Source: Methylobacterium nonmethylotrophicum (GTDB lineage Bacteria; Pseudomonadota; Alphaproteobacteria; Rhizobiales; Beijerinckiaceae). From it: a DNA stretch of 64,000 nt. Where the stretch lies: NCBI RefSeq assembly GCF_004745635.1, contig NZ_SRLB01000001.1:496001-560000 (forward strand), in the 5' to 3' direction. Shown here in pieces: positions 51,833 through 62,581 of the stretch (within the stretch, counting starts at the first letter, position 1; each line of letters opens with the position of its first letter). Made by a program: the position numbers and the translations under genes. Under the pieces are notes generated by a model, which was given only the letters and a program-made list of their open reading frames with translations, had not been told where the DNA came from and did not search any database.

Positions 51833-53043
51833 GCGGCCGCGGCCGCCTGACCGTCATCTCGGCCATGGGGGTGGTGGAGATCCTCGCCTGGGGCTCGTCC
51901 TTCTACCTGCCGGCGGTTCTCGCCGGCCCCATCGCCGCCGACACGGGCTGGCCGCTGGCCTGGGTGGTCGGGGGGCTGTCCATCGGGCTCCTGGTGGCGG
52001 CCATCGCATCGCCGCGGGTCGGAATCGCCATCCATCGGCACGGGGGCCGTCCGGTCCTGGCAACCGCCGCGCTGCTGCTCGCGAGCGGCCACGTCGTGCT
52101 CGGCCTGGCGCCGACCCTGCCGGTGTTCCTCGCCGGATGGCTCCTCCTCGGCCTCGGCATGGGCTGCGGCCTGTACGACCCTGCGTTCGCCACGCTCGGC
52201 CGGCTCTACGGCGCGGCGGCGCGCCCGGCCATCACGACGCTGACCTTGTGGGGTGGGTTCGCCAGCACCGTCTGCTGGCCGCTCTCGGCCTTCCTCGTCG
52301 AGCAGGTCGGCTGGCGCTCGGCATGCCTCGCCTACGCGGGGATGCACCTCCTCGTCACGCTTCCCCTGGTGCTCGGCCTGATCCCGAAGGCACCCGCCTT
52401 GCCCGCCGGCCCGGACGTAGGACGCCGTGACGAGGCACCGCTCACCTCACGGGAACGGCGCGGCTTCCTCCTGATGGCGGGCGTCCTGGTCCTGGGGGGC
52501 ACCGTCATGGCACTGGTCTCGGTGCACCTGATCGCGCTGCTGCAGGCGCGCGGCGTGGCGCTCGCTGCCGCCGTGTCCTACGGCGCCTTAATCGGGCCGG
52601 CCCAAGTCTGCGCCCGGGTCGTCGAGATGGCCAACAAGGGGCGCCATCACCCGCTCTGGACGCTGACGGTCGCCATGGTCCTCGTGGCGCTCGGGCTCGC
52701 CATCCTCGCCGCGGGCATCCCGGCGGTCGCCGTCGCCCTGGTCCTCTACGGTGCCGGCAACGGGATCTACTCGATCGCGAGAGGCACGGTGCCGCTCGCC
52801 CTCTTCGGCGCGGAGCGGTACCCGGTGCTGGTGGGTCGCCTTGCCCGGCCGGGCCTCATCGCCCAGGCCCTCGCCCCGTCGTTGGGCGCCGTGGCGCTGA
52901 CCCATGGGGGCCCCGACGCGGCCTACGCTCTCCTGGCGGCGCTCGCCCTGGCGAACGTCGGCTTGGCGTCTGCCTTGTGGGGCACCCGACCGGAAACCGC
53001 AGTCGCACCCGAGGGCGTCCAGGCGGAGCCGCGGGAGGAGTGA
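51829..53043 (+). CDS. MFS permease of the ars island
   Basis: A 404-residue major facilitator transporter with about twelve membrane segments (VVEILAWGSSFYLPAVLAGP, GWLLLGLGMGCGLYDPAFAT, TLWGGFASTVCWPLSAFLVE). The motif between helices 2 and 3 is partly kept (GIAIHRHGGRP). Its start overlaps the flavoprotein stop (ATGA), so the two act together, probably as an oxidise-and-export or As(III) efflux pair. MFS arsenite exporters such as ArsK are known. The substrate here is inferred from context. It is the last cargo gene before the transposon's right end. Confidence 0.82.
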   Translation: MSGRGRLTVISAMGVVEILAWGSSFYLPAVLAGPIAADTGWPLAWVVGGLSIGLLVAAIASPRVGIAIHRHGGRPVLATAALLLASGHVVLGLAPTLPVFLAGWLLLGLGMGCGLYDPAFATLGRLYGAAARPAITTLTLWGGFASTVCWPLSAFLVEQVGWRSACLAYAGMHLLVTLPLVLGLIPKAPALPAGPDVGRRDEAPLTSRERRGFLLMAGVLVLGGTVMALVSVHLIALLQARGVALAAAVSYGALIGPAQVCARVVEMANKGRHHPLWTLTVAMVLVALGLAILAAGIPAVAVALVLYGAGNGIYSIARGTVPLALFGAERYPVLVGRLARPGLIAQALAPSLGAVALTHGGPDAAYALLAALALANVGLASALWGTRPETAVAPEGVQAEPREE

Positions 53044-53063
53044 TTCGCTTCGGCAGAAAGGTC

Positions 53064-53095
53064 GAAGGGCCGCCATCATGCGATGGCGGCCCTTC
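53064..53095 (+). terminator. Hairpin at end of cargo
   Basis: A perfect 13-bp stem (GAAGGGCCGCCAT/ATGGCGGCCCTTC) with a 6-base loop lies 20 bp after the MFS stop and inside the transposon's right end. It lacks a U tract but is strong enough to end the ars transcript and shield hppA from antisense reading. Confidence 0.5.
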
Positions 53096-53113
53096 ATCAC
53101 TCTAGGTTGCTGC

Positions 53114-53160
53114 AGTGCGGAACTTTGGTGTCCGGAGGCAGAACACTGGCTCGGCTATCA
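53114..53160 (-). repeat. Transposon right end with two TnsB-type sites
   Basis: Reading inward from 53160 on the minus strand: terminus TGATAGCCGA, then GCCAGTGTTCTGCCTCC (53150-53134) and CACCAAAGTTCCGCACT (53130-53114). The latter differs from the left-end site at 23941-23957 at one position. The arrangement mirrors the left end. Confidence 0.78.
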
Positions 53161-53165
53161 ATTGA
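53161..53165. repeat. Target-site duplication, right copy (ATTGA)
   Basis: ATTGA follows the right terminus and matches 23860-23864. The next base, 53166, begins the complement of the hppA stop codon, so the insertion duplicated the five bases just after that gene. Confidence 0.85.
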
Positions 53166-55313
<2,148 letters not shown>

Positions 55314-55520
55314 TCTACCGTCCTTGATTGTCGGGCATTCCCGCGACGTCGGACGGCCGAGATGGCGAGCGGCCGTGGTGACGCGCGCAGGCCTCCCTCC
55401 CTTGTGAGCGGGGCCCCGCGCGACGGCGCGGGTCCGCACTGACACTCGTGCCAAACTTCACAACGGAGCGCAAACGCTCCCAAGCTTCGCCCGCGTAGAC
55501 TTTCGGCGCTCGCGGCGGGC

Positions 55521-56525
55521 TCAGAAGTGGCTGAAGGATCCGGTCCGGAAGGCGCGCGCGGCGCCGTCGGGCATGCGGAAGACCGGCGGGGCGGCGCCCT
55601 CGGTCACGGTGCCGATCACCGTCAGCGGTACGCCGGCCCGGAGGGCCGCCTCCCGGAGCGCCGGCACCGCTTCCGGGTCGGCGGCGCACAGGATCTCGTA
55701 ATCGTCGCCGCCGGTGAGCGCGGTGTCGAGGAGCGCCGGCTCCACCGCGAGGGCGGCCCGGGCCGCCTCCGAGACGGGAATGTCCGCGATCGCGACCTCG
55801 GCGGAGAGGTCGGAGGCCCGCATCATCTTGGCGAGGTCGCCGACGAGCCCGTCGGAGACGTCCATCGCCGCGTGGGCATGGGCACGCAGGGCGGAGGCCA
55901 GGGCGAGGCGGGGCCGGGGATGCAGGTAGCGGTCGACCAGGGCGGCCCGGACCGGGTAGGAGAGCCCGTCGCCCCACGAGGCGGCGGGTTTCTGCCGGAG
56001 CTTGAGGCCGAGCGCCGCGTCGCCGATGCTGCCCGAGACGAGGAGGCTGTCCCCGGCCCGGGCCGCGCCGCGCCGCACCATCGTGCCGGCCGGGACCTCG
56101 CCGAAGGCCGTGATGCCGATGAGGGTGGGGCCGGCCGCCCGCACGGTGTCGCCGCCGAGGAGCGGGCAGCTCGCGAGCGCCGCGGCCTCGCTCAGGCCGG
56201 TGCAGAATTCCGACAGCCAGGTCTCGTCCCACCCGTCCGCGAGCGCGAGGGTGAGGAGGAAGCCCCGGGGTTCCGCCCCCTTGGCGGCGAGGTCGGACAG
56301 GTTCACGCCCAGCGCCTTGCAGGCGATCGAGGCTGGCGGGTCATCCGCGAAGTAGTGGACGCCCGCCACGACCGCGTCGGTGGTCAGCACCAGGTCGTGT
56401 CCCGGACTCGGCGCGAGCACCGCCGCGTCGTCGCGCAAGCCCAGCCCGCCCTCGCCGGCGAGCGGCGCGAAGTAGCGGGCGATCAGCTCGTCTTCCGTGG
56501 GGCGGGGCAGGGCGGTGCGTGCCAT
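55521..56525 (-). CDS. thiL: Thiamine-monophosphate kinase ThiL
   Basis: A 334-residue kinase that phosphorylates thiamine monophosphate to thiamine diphosphate. N-terminal metal/ATP blocks are GLRDDAAVLAPSPGHDLVLTTDAVVAGVHYF (residues 28-58) and ALGVNLSDLAAKGAEPRG. CPLLGGDTVRAAGP near 118, SGSIGDAALGLKL near 160, and AMDVSDGLVGDLAKM near 215 follow. GGDDYEIL near 262 closes the site. It is one of the ribH-nusB-thiL-hppA genes on this strand, in the usual alphaproteobacterial order. Confidence 0.95.
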   Translation of the reverse strand: MARTALPRPTEDELIARYFAPLAGEGGLGLRDDAAVLAPSPGHDLVLTTDAVVAGVHYFADDPPASIACKALGVNLSDLAAKGAEPRGFLLTLALADGWDETWLSEFCTGLSEAAALASCPLLGGDTVRAAGPTLIGITAFGEVPAGTMVRRGAARAGDSLLVSGSIGDAALGLKLRQKPAASWGDGLSYPVRAALVDRYLHPRPRLALASALRAHAHAAMDVSDGLVGDLAKMMRASDLSAEVAIADIPVSEAARAALAVEPALLDTALTGGDDYEILCAADPEAVPALREAALRAGVPLTVIGTVTEGAAPPVFRMPDGAARAFRTGSFSHF

Positions 56526-56720
56526 CGCGGAATGTCTCGCGGAGAAGATGCGGGCGACGGGCGATCTCAGGATCAGCCCGAACCTCGGCCGACAGCGTGA
56601 AGTCTGGGCAAAGGGTGCCGCAACGATCCGACGGCGAAAAGCGGAAAATTATCCGGGGATACGGGGCGCTTCCTCTCTGCGGTGGCCGACGGCTGTCCGC
56701 GGCCACGGCCGCCCGGGCTT

Positions 56721-57218
56721 TCAGCCGGCGCGCGACCCCCCCTTGGCCGGTTCGTTGCCCGATCCTCTGGCGAAGTCGTCCGGCCGGACGGCGCGGCCGA
56801 CCTTGTCGAGCACCGCGTTGACGAGGCCGGGCTCCTCGCCCTCGTAGAAGCTGTGGGCGACGTCGACGTATTCGGAGATCGCGACCTTCACCGGCACGTC
56901 GCGGCGAAACATCACCTCGTAGGCGCCGGCCCGCAGGATCGCCCGCACCACCGCTTCCAGGCGGCGCAGCGGCCAGCCGGCCGACAGCGCCGCGTCGAGG
57001 CGCTGGTCGATCGCCCGCTGCTCCTCGACGACCCCGCGCAGGAGGTCGCGGAAGAAGGCGGTCTCGGCGGGCGGGTGCTCGACCTCGTCGATGACCTGGC
57101 CGATCCAGAACGCCTCGAACTCGGCCAGCGCGTCGATCACGCCCTTGCCGGAGATCTCCATCTCGTAGAGGGCCTGGACCACCGCGAGGCGGGCGCCGCT
57201 GCGTTCGGCGGGCTTCAT
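56721..57218 (-). CDS. nusB: Transcription antitermination factor NusB
   Basis: A 165-residue all-helical RNA-binding protein that acts with NusE in rRNA antitermination. Blocks are ARLAVVQALYEMEISGKG at residues 10-27, FFRDLLRGVVEEQRAIDQRL, LRRLEAVVRAILRAGAYEVMF and VKVAISEYVDVAHSFYEGEEPGLVNAVLDK. The ATG is 1 bp from the ribH stop, so the two genes are coupled, a common arrangement. A 195-bp gap separates it from thiL. Confidence 0.95.
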   Translation of the reverse strand: MKPAERSGARLAVVQALYEMEISGKGVIDALAEFEAFWIGQVIDEVEHPPAETAFFRDLLRGVVEEQRAIDQRLDAALSAGWPLRRLEAVVRAILRAGAYEVMFRRDVPVKVAISEYVDVAHSFYEGEEPGLVNAVLDKVGRAVRPDDFARGSGNEPAKGGSRAG

Positions 57219-57219
57219 C

Positions 57220-57762
57220 TCACTCGGCCTCCGGGCTGCGGCGGGGGGTGAAGCCGATGGTGCGGTCCTGCCGCCCGGCCTCCTCGGCGCGGCGGAGCGC
57301 CAGCACCGCGAGGGCGGCCTCCGCCGCGCCGCCGCCCTTGTTCATCTCGGCCACGCGGGCGCGGGCCTGGGCCTGGGCCTCGGTCTCGACGGTCAGGATG
57401 CCGTTGCCGAGGGGCAGCCGCAGCATCACCGACAGGTCCATCAGGGCGCGCGCGCTCTCGCCCGCCACGATGTCGTAATGGCCGGTCTCGCCCCGGATGA
57501 CGCAGCCGAGCGCCACCACGGCGTCGTAGGGCTTGCGGGCGCGGGCGGCGGCCTCGAGAAGGATCGCCACCGTCTGCGGGATCTCGAGGGCGCCCGGCAC
57601 CGTGACGACGACGGCATCCGCGCCGGCCGCCGCGATGGCCGCCCTGGCGCCGGCGAGGAGCTCGTCGGCGATGTCCTCGTAGTAGCGGGCCTCGACGACG
57701 AGCACCCGGGCTCCGGTGAGCGGGGGGCGGTCGGCTCCGCTGTCGCGGCGTGGCGTGACCAT
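57220..57762 (-). CDS. ribH: 6,7-dimethyl-8-ribityllumazine synthase
   Basis: A 180-residue lumazine synthase, which makes the riboflavin precursor from the pyrimidine and the four-carbon ketone. Blocks are [19 protein letters not shown] near residue 22, [13 protein letters not shown] near 55, [20 protein letters not shown] near 85 with the catalytic histidine, and [16 protein letters not shown] near 118. The C-terminal basic tail ([12 protein letters not shown]) is longer than usual. The ATG at 57762 is preceded by AGAAG. Confidence 0.95.
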   Translation of the reverse strand: MVTPRRDSGADRPPLTGARVLVVEARYYEDIADELLAGARAAIAAAGADAVVVTVPGALEIPQTVAILLEAAARARKPYDAVVALGCVIRGETGHYDIVAGESARALMDLSVMLRLPLGNGILTVETEAQAQARARVAEMNKGGGAAEAALAVLALRRAEEAGRQDRTIGFTPRRSPEAE

Positions 57763-58028
57763 GGCGAACTTCTTTTGAGTCTCGAATCGGGCGCCGGTGC
57801 GCGCGGCCGGCCTCTGGCCTCGCTGCGGTGCATCACCGGTGGGGGAGGGGAGCACTAGACCAGAAGAGGGCCCTCCCACAAGGGCGCGCGCCTCCGGAGA
57901 TCGCCGCTTCTTGCAAACGGCCCGCAATCCGGTCATCCCGAGCGCCGGGGGCGGGATGCCGCAGGCGGCAGCCTAGACCTGACAACTCCGACACTTGCCG
58001 CAACGAAATCGGCCGGGAGGAAAAGGAC

Positions 58029-59336
58029 GTGACGACCGACGACATCGAAGCCCGCACCATCAGGCGCGTCAGCTGGCGCCTGATCCCGTTCCTGATCGTC
58101 TGCTACTTCGTGGCCTATCTCGACCGTGTCAATGTCGGGTTCGCCTCGCTGAGCATGAACCGCGACCTCAACATCTCGGCCACCGCCTACGGCCTCGGCG
58201 CCGGGCTGTTCTTCATCACCTACTTCATCTTCGAGGTGCCGTCGAACCTGGCGCTCGAGAAATTCGGGGCGCGGCGTTGGATCGCCCGCATCATGCTGAG
58301 CTGGGGCCTGATCTCCGGCGGCATGGCCTTCATCGGCGGCGAGGTCAGCTTCTACATCATGCGCCTGCTGCTCGGCGCGGCCGAGGCCGGCTTCTTCCCG
58401 GGCATCATCTTCTACCTGACGCTCTGGTATCCGGCGGCCTACCGGGCCCGCATCGTCTCGCTGTTCATGGTGGCGATCCCGCTCTCGAGCGTCATCGGCT
58501 CGCCGATCTCCGGCCTGCTCCTCGAGCTCGACGGCGTGCTCGGCTTCAAGGGCTGGCAGTGGCTCTACGTGATCGAGGCGCTGCCGGCGGTGATCCTGTC
58601 GGTCATGACCTACTTCTACCTCACCGACCGGCCGGCCGACGCCAAGTGGCTCGCCGCCGACGAGCGCGCCTGGCTCGAGCGGACGCTCGCCGCCGAAGCC
58701 GCCCGCAACCCGCGCCAGGGCCACGTGCCGCTGACCCAGGAGATCCTCAACCCGCGGGTGCTCGCCATCGCGGTCGTGTATTTCGGGGCCGTCGCGCTGC
58801 TCTACGCCTTCGGCTTCTTCCTGCCGCAGATCTTCAAGGCGTTCGGGCTCACCAACGCCCAGACCGGCTTCGTGATGATCATCCCTTACGCCGTCGGCAC
58901 CGTCGGCATGCTGTGGTGGGGCCGGCGCTCGGACGCCAAGCGCGAGCGGCGCTATCACCTCGCGGCGGCGCTCGCCTGCGCGTCGCTCTGCACCGTCGGG
59001 GCGGCGCTGGTCGGTGACCCGATCGTCAAGGTGATCCTGTTCTCGGGCGCGGCGCTCGGCATCTTCGGGGCCCTGCCGATCACCTGGACGCTGCCGACCG
59101 AGACCCTGTCGGGGGCGGCCGCCGCCGGCGCCATCGCGGTGGTGAACTCGATCGGCAACCTGTCGGGCTTCGTCGCCCCCTACGCCGTCGGCGCGATCAA
59201 GGACTGGACCGGCAGCTTCACCGGCGGCCTGCTGCTCATCGCCTGCGCGGGCATCGTCGGGATGATCACGGTCCTGCGCCTGAGCCACAGCAGCGCACCC
59301 GCGGTGCCCGGCCGCGTCGGCGCCCCGGCGGAGTAG
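58029..59336 (+). CDS. MFS transporter, anion:cation symporter-like
   Basis: A 435-residue permease with about twelve membrane segments, starting at a GTG behind GGGAGGAAAAGGAC. The opening RRVSWRLIPFLIVCYFVAYLDRVNVGFASLSM and FFITYFIFEVPSNLALEKFGARRWIARIM are the signature of the ACS family, which carries organic anions such as phthalate, tartrate or hydroxyphenylacetate. RLLLGAAEAGFFPGIIFYLTLWYP and the central loop ending at GHVPLTQEIL agree. The substrate is not fixed by sequence. It is divergent from ribH. Confidence 0.88.
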   Translation: MTTDDIEARTIRRVSWRLIPFLIVCYFVAYLDRVNVGFASLSMNRDLNISATAYGLGAGLFFITYFIFEVPSNLALEKFGARRWIARIMLSWGLISGGMAFIGGEVSFYIMRLLLGAAEAGFFPGIIFYLTLWYPAAYRARIVSLFMVAIPLSSVIGSPISGLLLELDGVLGFKGWQWLYVIEALPAVILSVMTYFYLTDRPADAKWLAADERAWLERTLAAEAARNPRQGHVPLTQEILNPRVLAIAVVYFGAVALLYAFGFFLPQIFKAFGLTNAQTGFVMIIPYAVGTVGMLWWGRRSDAKRERRYHLAAALACASLCTVGAALVGDPIVKVILFSGAALGIFGALPITWTLPTETLSGAAAAGAIAVVNSIGNLSGFVAPYAVGAIKDWTGSFTGGLLLIACAGIVGMITVLRLSHSSAPAVPGRVGAPAE

Positions 59337-59634
59337 GGCGTGAGAGCACCCGGGACGGCCGGCGGCCGGTCGTTCCGGGTGCACCGCAACACACTCGCGG
59401 GAAATCTGGAATTCCTCCGGATCAGCCGCCCTTTTCGCCCTTTATTCCGGGGCTTGGCCGTGCAAGAGAGCGACCCGTGCGGCGACGCCCGGTCGCATTG
59501 CAGCCACGCGCGGGGAGGTGTTTCGGTCCGGCAGGACCGGGGACCGACAACCCCGCCGACCCTTTCGGGCGGGTCCCAGCCGCGCACCCGCGGCGGCCCG
59601 CCGTCGTCAACGAATCTCTCGGGAGAGCCGGAAC

Positions 59635-60198
59635 TTGGCCACCACCGCCGCCCCCTCCGACGCCGCGCATCCCCACGGCGCGACCCGCCGGGACTTCCTG
59701 TTCCTCGCCACCGGCGCGGGTGCCGTGGTCGGGGCCGCCGCCCTGGCCTGGCCCTTCGTCGCCTCGATGGCTCCCGACGCCGAGACCATCGCGGCCGGCG
59801 CGCCGATCGACGTCGACCTCTCGCCGATCGCCGACGGCCAGATCATCAACGTGTTCTGGCGCGGCAAGCTGATCTTCGTGCGCCACCTCACCGAGAAGGA
59901 AGTCGCCGACATGAAGGCGACGCCTCCCGGCGGCATGATCGACCCGGCGCCGTTCCTGGGCCGCGTGAAGGAGGGCCACGAGCGCTGGCTCGTCGCCTAC
60001 GGCAACTGCACCCATCTCGGCTGCGTGCCGATCGCCAACGCCAACGGCCACGAGGGCTGGGGCTGCCCCTGCCACGGCTCGCAGTTCGACGCGCTGGGCC
60101 GCGTCATCCGGGGCCCCGCCCCGATCAACCTGCCGATCCCGCCCTACGCCTTCCAGGGCGACACCAAGGTCCGCATCGGCGAAGGCGCCACCGCCTGA
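59635..60198 (+). CDS. petA: Ubiquinol-cytochrome c reductase Rieske iron-sulfur subunit
   Basis: A 187-residue Rieske protein of the bc1 complex, starting at a TTG behind GGGAGAGCC. A Tat-like signal anchor ([29 protein letters not shown]) spans residues 18-46. The [2Fe-2S] ligands lie in [10 protein letters not shown] (about residues 124-133) and CPCHGSQFD (about 144-152). The C-terminal [11 protein letters not shown] is standard. It is the first gene of petABC. A roughly 300-bp leader upstream probably carries the promoter, with no clear boxes recognised. Confidence 0.95.
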   Translation: MATTAAPSDAAHPHGATRRDFLFLATGAGAVVGAAALAWPFVASMAPDAETIAAGAPIDVDLSPIADGQIINVFWRGKLIFVRHLTEKEVADMKATPPGGMIDPAPFLGRVKEGHERWLVAYGNCTHLGCVPIANANGHEGWGCPCHGSQFDALGRVIRGPAPINLPIPPYAFQGDTKVRIGEGATA

Positions 60199-60239
60199 TT
60201 GACGCCGATCGTGAAGCAACGCCAGACGCGGGCTGCCCC

Positions 60240-61526
60240 ATGAGCGCACACGCCACCACCTACATCCCGAAGAGCCGCATCGCGAAGTGGTTCGAGGCCC
60301 GGCTGCCGATCGTCGGCCTGGTCCATTCCTCGTTCATCGCCTTCCCGGTTCCGCGGAACCTGAACTACTTCTGGACCTTCGGCGCGATCCTGATCGTGAT
60401 GCTGGGCTCCCAGATCATCACGGGCGTCTGGCTCGCGATGCACTACCAGCCCTCCGCCACCGAGGCGTTCAACTCCGTCGAGCACATCATGCGCGACGTG
60501 AACTACGGCTGGCTCCTGCGCTACATGCATGCCAACGGCGCCTCGATGTTCTTCATCGCGGTCTACGTGCACATGTTCCGCAACCTCTATTACGGGTCCT
60601 ACAAGGCCCCGCGGGAGGTGCTCTACATCCTCGGCGTGATCATCTACCTCCTGATGATGGCGACCGCGTTCCTCGGCTACACCCTGCCGTGGGGCCAGAT
60701 GTCGTTCTGGGGCGCCACCGTCATCACCAACATCCTGGCGGCGATCCCGATCGTCGGCGACACGATCCAGAGCCTGCTCTGGGGCGGCTACTCGGTCGGC
60801 AACCCGACCATCAACCGCTTCTTCTCGCTGCACTACCTCCTGCCGTTCATGATCGCCGGCGTCGTCGTCCTGCACGTCTGGGCGCTGCACGTCACCGGCC
60901 AGAACAACCCGACCGGCATCCCGATCAAGTCGGGCAAGGACGCCGTGCCGTTCACCCCCTACGCGACCATCAAGGACGTGTTCGCGGTGGTGGTGTTCTT
61001 CGTCTTCTTCGCCTACTGGATCTTCCTGCAGCCGAACTACCTCGGCCACGCCGACAACTACATCCCGGCGAACCCCGCCGTGACGCCGGCGCACATCGTG
61101 CCCGAGTGGTACTTCCTGCCCTTCTACGCCATCCTGCGGGCGGTGCCGGACAAGCTCGGCGGCGTGATCCTGATGTTCGGCGCCGTGATCATCCTGGCGC
61201 TGGCGCCCTGGCTCGACACCTCGCGGGTCCGCTCGGCCAACTACCGGCCGATCTACCGCCAGTTCTTCTGGGTCTTCATCTTCTGCTGCTTCCTGCTCGG
61301 CTGGCTCGGCTCGAAGCCCCCGGAGGGCGGTTACGTCCTGGCGGCCCGCATCGCAACGATCTACTACTTCGCCCACTTCCTGATCGTGATGCCGCTGGTC
61401 GGCCTGTTCGAGACGCCCAAGCCCCTCCCGGGCTCGATCCTCGAGAGCGTCACCGGCCCGGGCAAGCAGGTCGGCTCGTCCGGCATGCCGGCCGGCGCCG
61501 CCGCGGCCCCGCCGACCAAGGGCTGA
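60240..61526 (+). CDS. petB: Cytochrome b of the bc1 complex
   Basis: A 428-residue eight-helix cytochrome b. Haem ligands are visible in [22 protein letters not shown] (helix B) and [25 protein letters not shown] (helix D). The quinol-site blocks are [19 protein letters not shown] near residue 145 and [12 protein letters not shown] near 290 (PEWY, the alphaproteobacterial/mitochondrial form being PEWY/PEWF). The C-terminal tail is rich in Ala, Gly and Pro. It lies 41 bp after petA. Confidence 0.96.
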   Translation: MSAHATTYIPKSRIAKWFEARLPIVGLVHSSFIAFPVPRNLNYFWTFGAILIVMLGSQIITGVWLAMHYQPSATEAFNSVEHIMRDVNYGWLLRYMHANGASMFFIAVYVHMFRNLYYGSYKAPREVLYILGVIIYLLMMATAFLGYTLPWGQMSFWGATVITNILAAIPIVGDTIQSLLWGGYSVGNPTINRFFSLHYLLPFMIAGVVVLHVWALHVTGQNNPTGIPIKSGKDAVPFTPYATIKDVFAVVVFFVFFAYWIFLQPNYLGHADNYIPANPAVTPAHIVPEWYFLPFYAILRAVPDKLGGVILMFGAVIILALAPWLDTSRVRSANYRPIYRQFFWVFIFCCFLLGWLGSKPPEGGYVLAARIATIYYFAHFLIVMPLVGLFETPKPLPGSILESVTGPGKQVGSSGMPAGAAAAPPTKG

Positions 61527-61612
61527 GATGCCCGGAGGGGCGGGCGCCGCGCGCGCCCGCCCCGCCTCACGACCGCTAAGCACTAACGACGCCGCAAGGG
61601 GCATCGAGGGGA

Positions 61613-62509
61613 ATGATCAGAACACGCGCTCTCGCGGCAGCCTTACTCGCCGCGTTCCTGTCGGCCGGCGCCGCCTCGGCGGAGGAGCACGGGCCGCTGC
61701 CGTCCCGCGAGAAGTGGACCTTCTCGGGGATGTTCGGCACCTTCGACCAGGCGCAGCTGCAGCGCGGCTTCCAGGTCTACCGCGAGGTCTGCTCGAACTG
61801 CCACAGCCTGAACTACATCCGCTTCCGCAACCTGGAGGAGGAGGGCGGGCCCGACTTCTCCGCCGCCCAGGTCAAGGCGCTGGCGGCGGAGTACAAGGTC
61901 AAGGACGGCCCGAACGATTCCGGCGACATGTTCGAGCGGCCCGGCCGCCCGGCCGACAAGATCCCGGCGCCGTTCCCGAACGAGCAGGCCGCGGCCTCCG
62001 CCAATGGCGGCAAGGCGCCGCCGGACCTGTCGCTGATGGCCAAGGCCCGCACCTTCGCCCGCGGCGGCCTGTGGTTCATCGTCGATTGGCTGCCCTTCAT
62101 CGGCTACACCGAGCAGGGCCCGGACTACATCCACGCGCTCCTGAACGGCTACAAGGACGAGCCGCCGAAGGACGTGACCGTGCCGGAGGGCGGCCACTAC
62201 AACGAGTACTATCCGGGCCACGTCATCGCGATGCCCAAGCCCCTCAGCGACGGTCAGGTGACCTACGCCAAGGGCGCCGACGGCAAGCCGGTCGTGCCTG
62301 AGACGCTCGACCAGTACTCGCGCGACGTCACCGCCTTCCTGATGTGGACCGCCGAGCCGCACCTGCTGGCGCGCAAGCAGCTGGGCCTGCGGGCGATCCT
62401 GTTCCTGATCGTGCTGGCCGGCCTGCTCTACTACGTGAAGAAGAAGATCTGGTCGGACGTCGGCGGCGAGACCCACGGGCTGCAGCCCGAGCTGCACAAG
62501 ACGAGCTGA
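61613..62509 (+). CDS. petC: Cytochrome c1 of the bc1 complex
   Basis: A 298-residue cytochrome c1. The signal peptide runs to about residue 23 (ALAAALLAAFLSAGAASAEE). The haem site VCSNCHSLNYIRFRNL is at about residue 61. The sixth ligand methionine is probably in YYPGHVIAMPKPLSDGQVTY near 205. A C-terminal membrane anchor (LGLRAILFLIVLAGLLYYV) is followed by a short basic cytoplasmic tail. It is the last gene of petABC, followed by a terminator. Confidence 0.95.
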   Translation: MIRTRALAAALLAAFLSAGAASAEEHGPLPSREKWTFSGMFGTFDQAQLQRGFQVYREVCSNCHSLNYIRFRNLEEEGGPDFSAAQVKALAAEYKVKDGPNDSGDMFERPGRPADKIPAPFPNEQAAASANGGKAPPDLSLMAKARTFARGGLWFIVDWLPFIGYTEQGPDYIHALLNGYKDEPPKDVTVPEGGHYNEYYPGHVIAMPKPLSDGQVTYAKGADGKPVVPETLDQYSRDVTAFLMWTAEPHLLARKQLGLRAILFLIVLAGLLYYVKKKIWSDVGGETHGLQPELHKTS

Positions 62510-62531
62510 CGACCAGGCTCATGCACCGCTC

Positions 62532-62560
62532 AGAGGCCCCGAGAGGGGCCTCTTTCGTTT
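62532..62560 (+). terminator. Intrinsic terminator after petABC
   Basis: A 9-bp perfect stem (AGAGGCCCC/GGGGCCTCT) with loop GAGA, followed by TTCGTTT. It lies 22 bp after the petC stop and 22 bp before mtnP. Confidence 0.8.
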
Positions 62561-62581
62561 GACGACGGACAGGAGAACCCC

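Larger units (their letters stand above)
23865..53160 (-). mobile_element. Complete Tn7-like transposon (29,296 bp) with defence and arsenic cargo
   Basis: The termini are 10-bp perfect inverted repeats, TGATAGCCGA at 23865-23874 and its complement at 53151-53160, flanked by identical ATTGA duplications. Both ends contain repeats of about 17 bp resembling ACCAATGTTCCGCACT, as expected for TnsB binding sites. The transposition genes tnsA-like, tnsB, tnsC and tniQ lie at the left end and all read leftward. Cargo includes a long-B Argonaute locus, a TIR protein, a soluble FtsH-like protease, a hybrid kinase and an arsenic island. The right end lies directly beyond the hppA stop codon. All core genes look intact, so it may still be mobile. 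Confidence 0.9.

Noticed and set aside
23902..53145. Alternative transposon ends beginning TGT and ending ACA near the first internal repeats
   Set aside because: The flanking five bases (CTAGA and CTGGC) do not match, whereas the outer TGATAGCCGA ends have a perfect ATTGA duplication.
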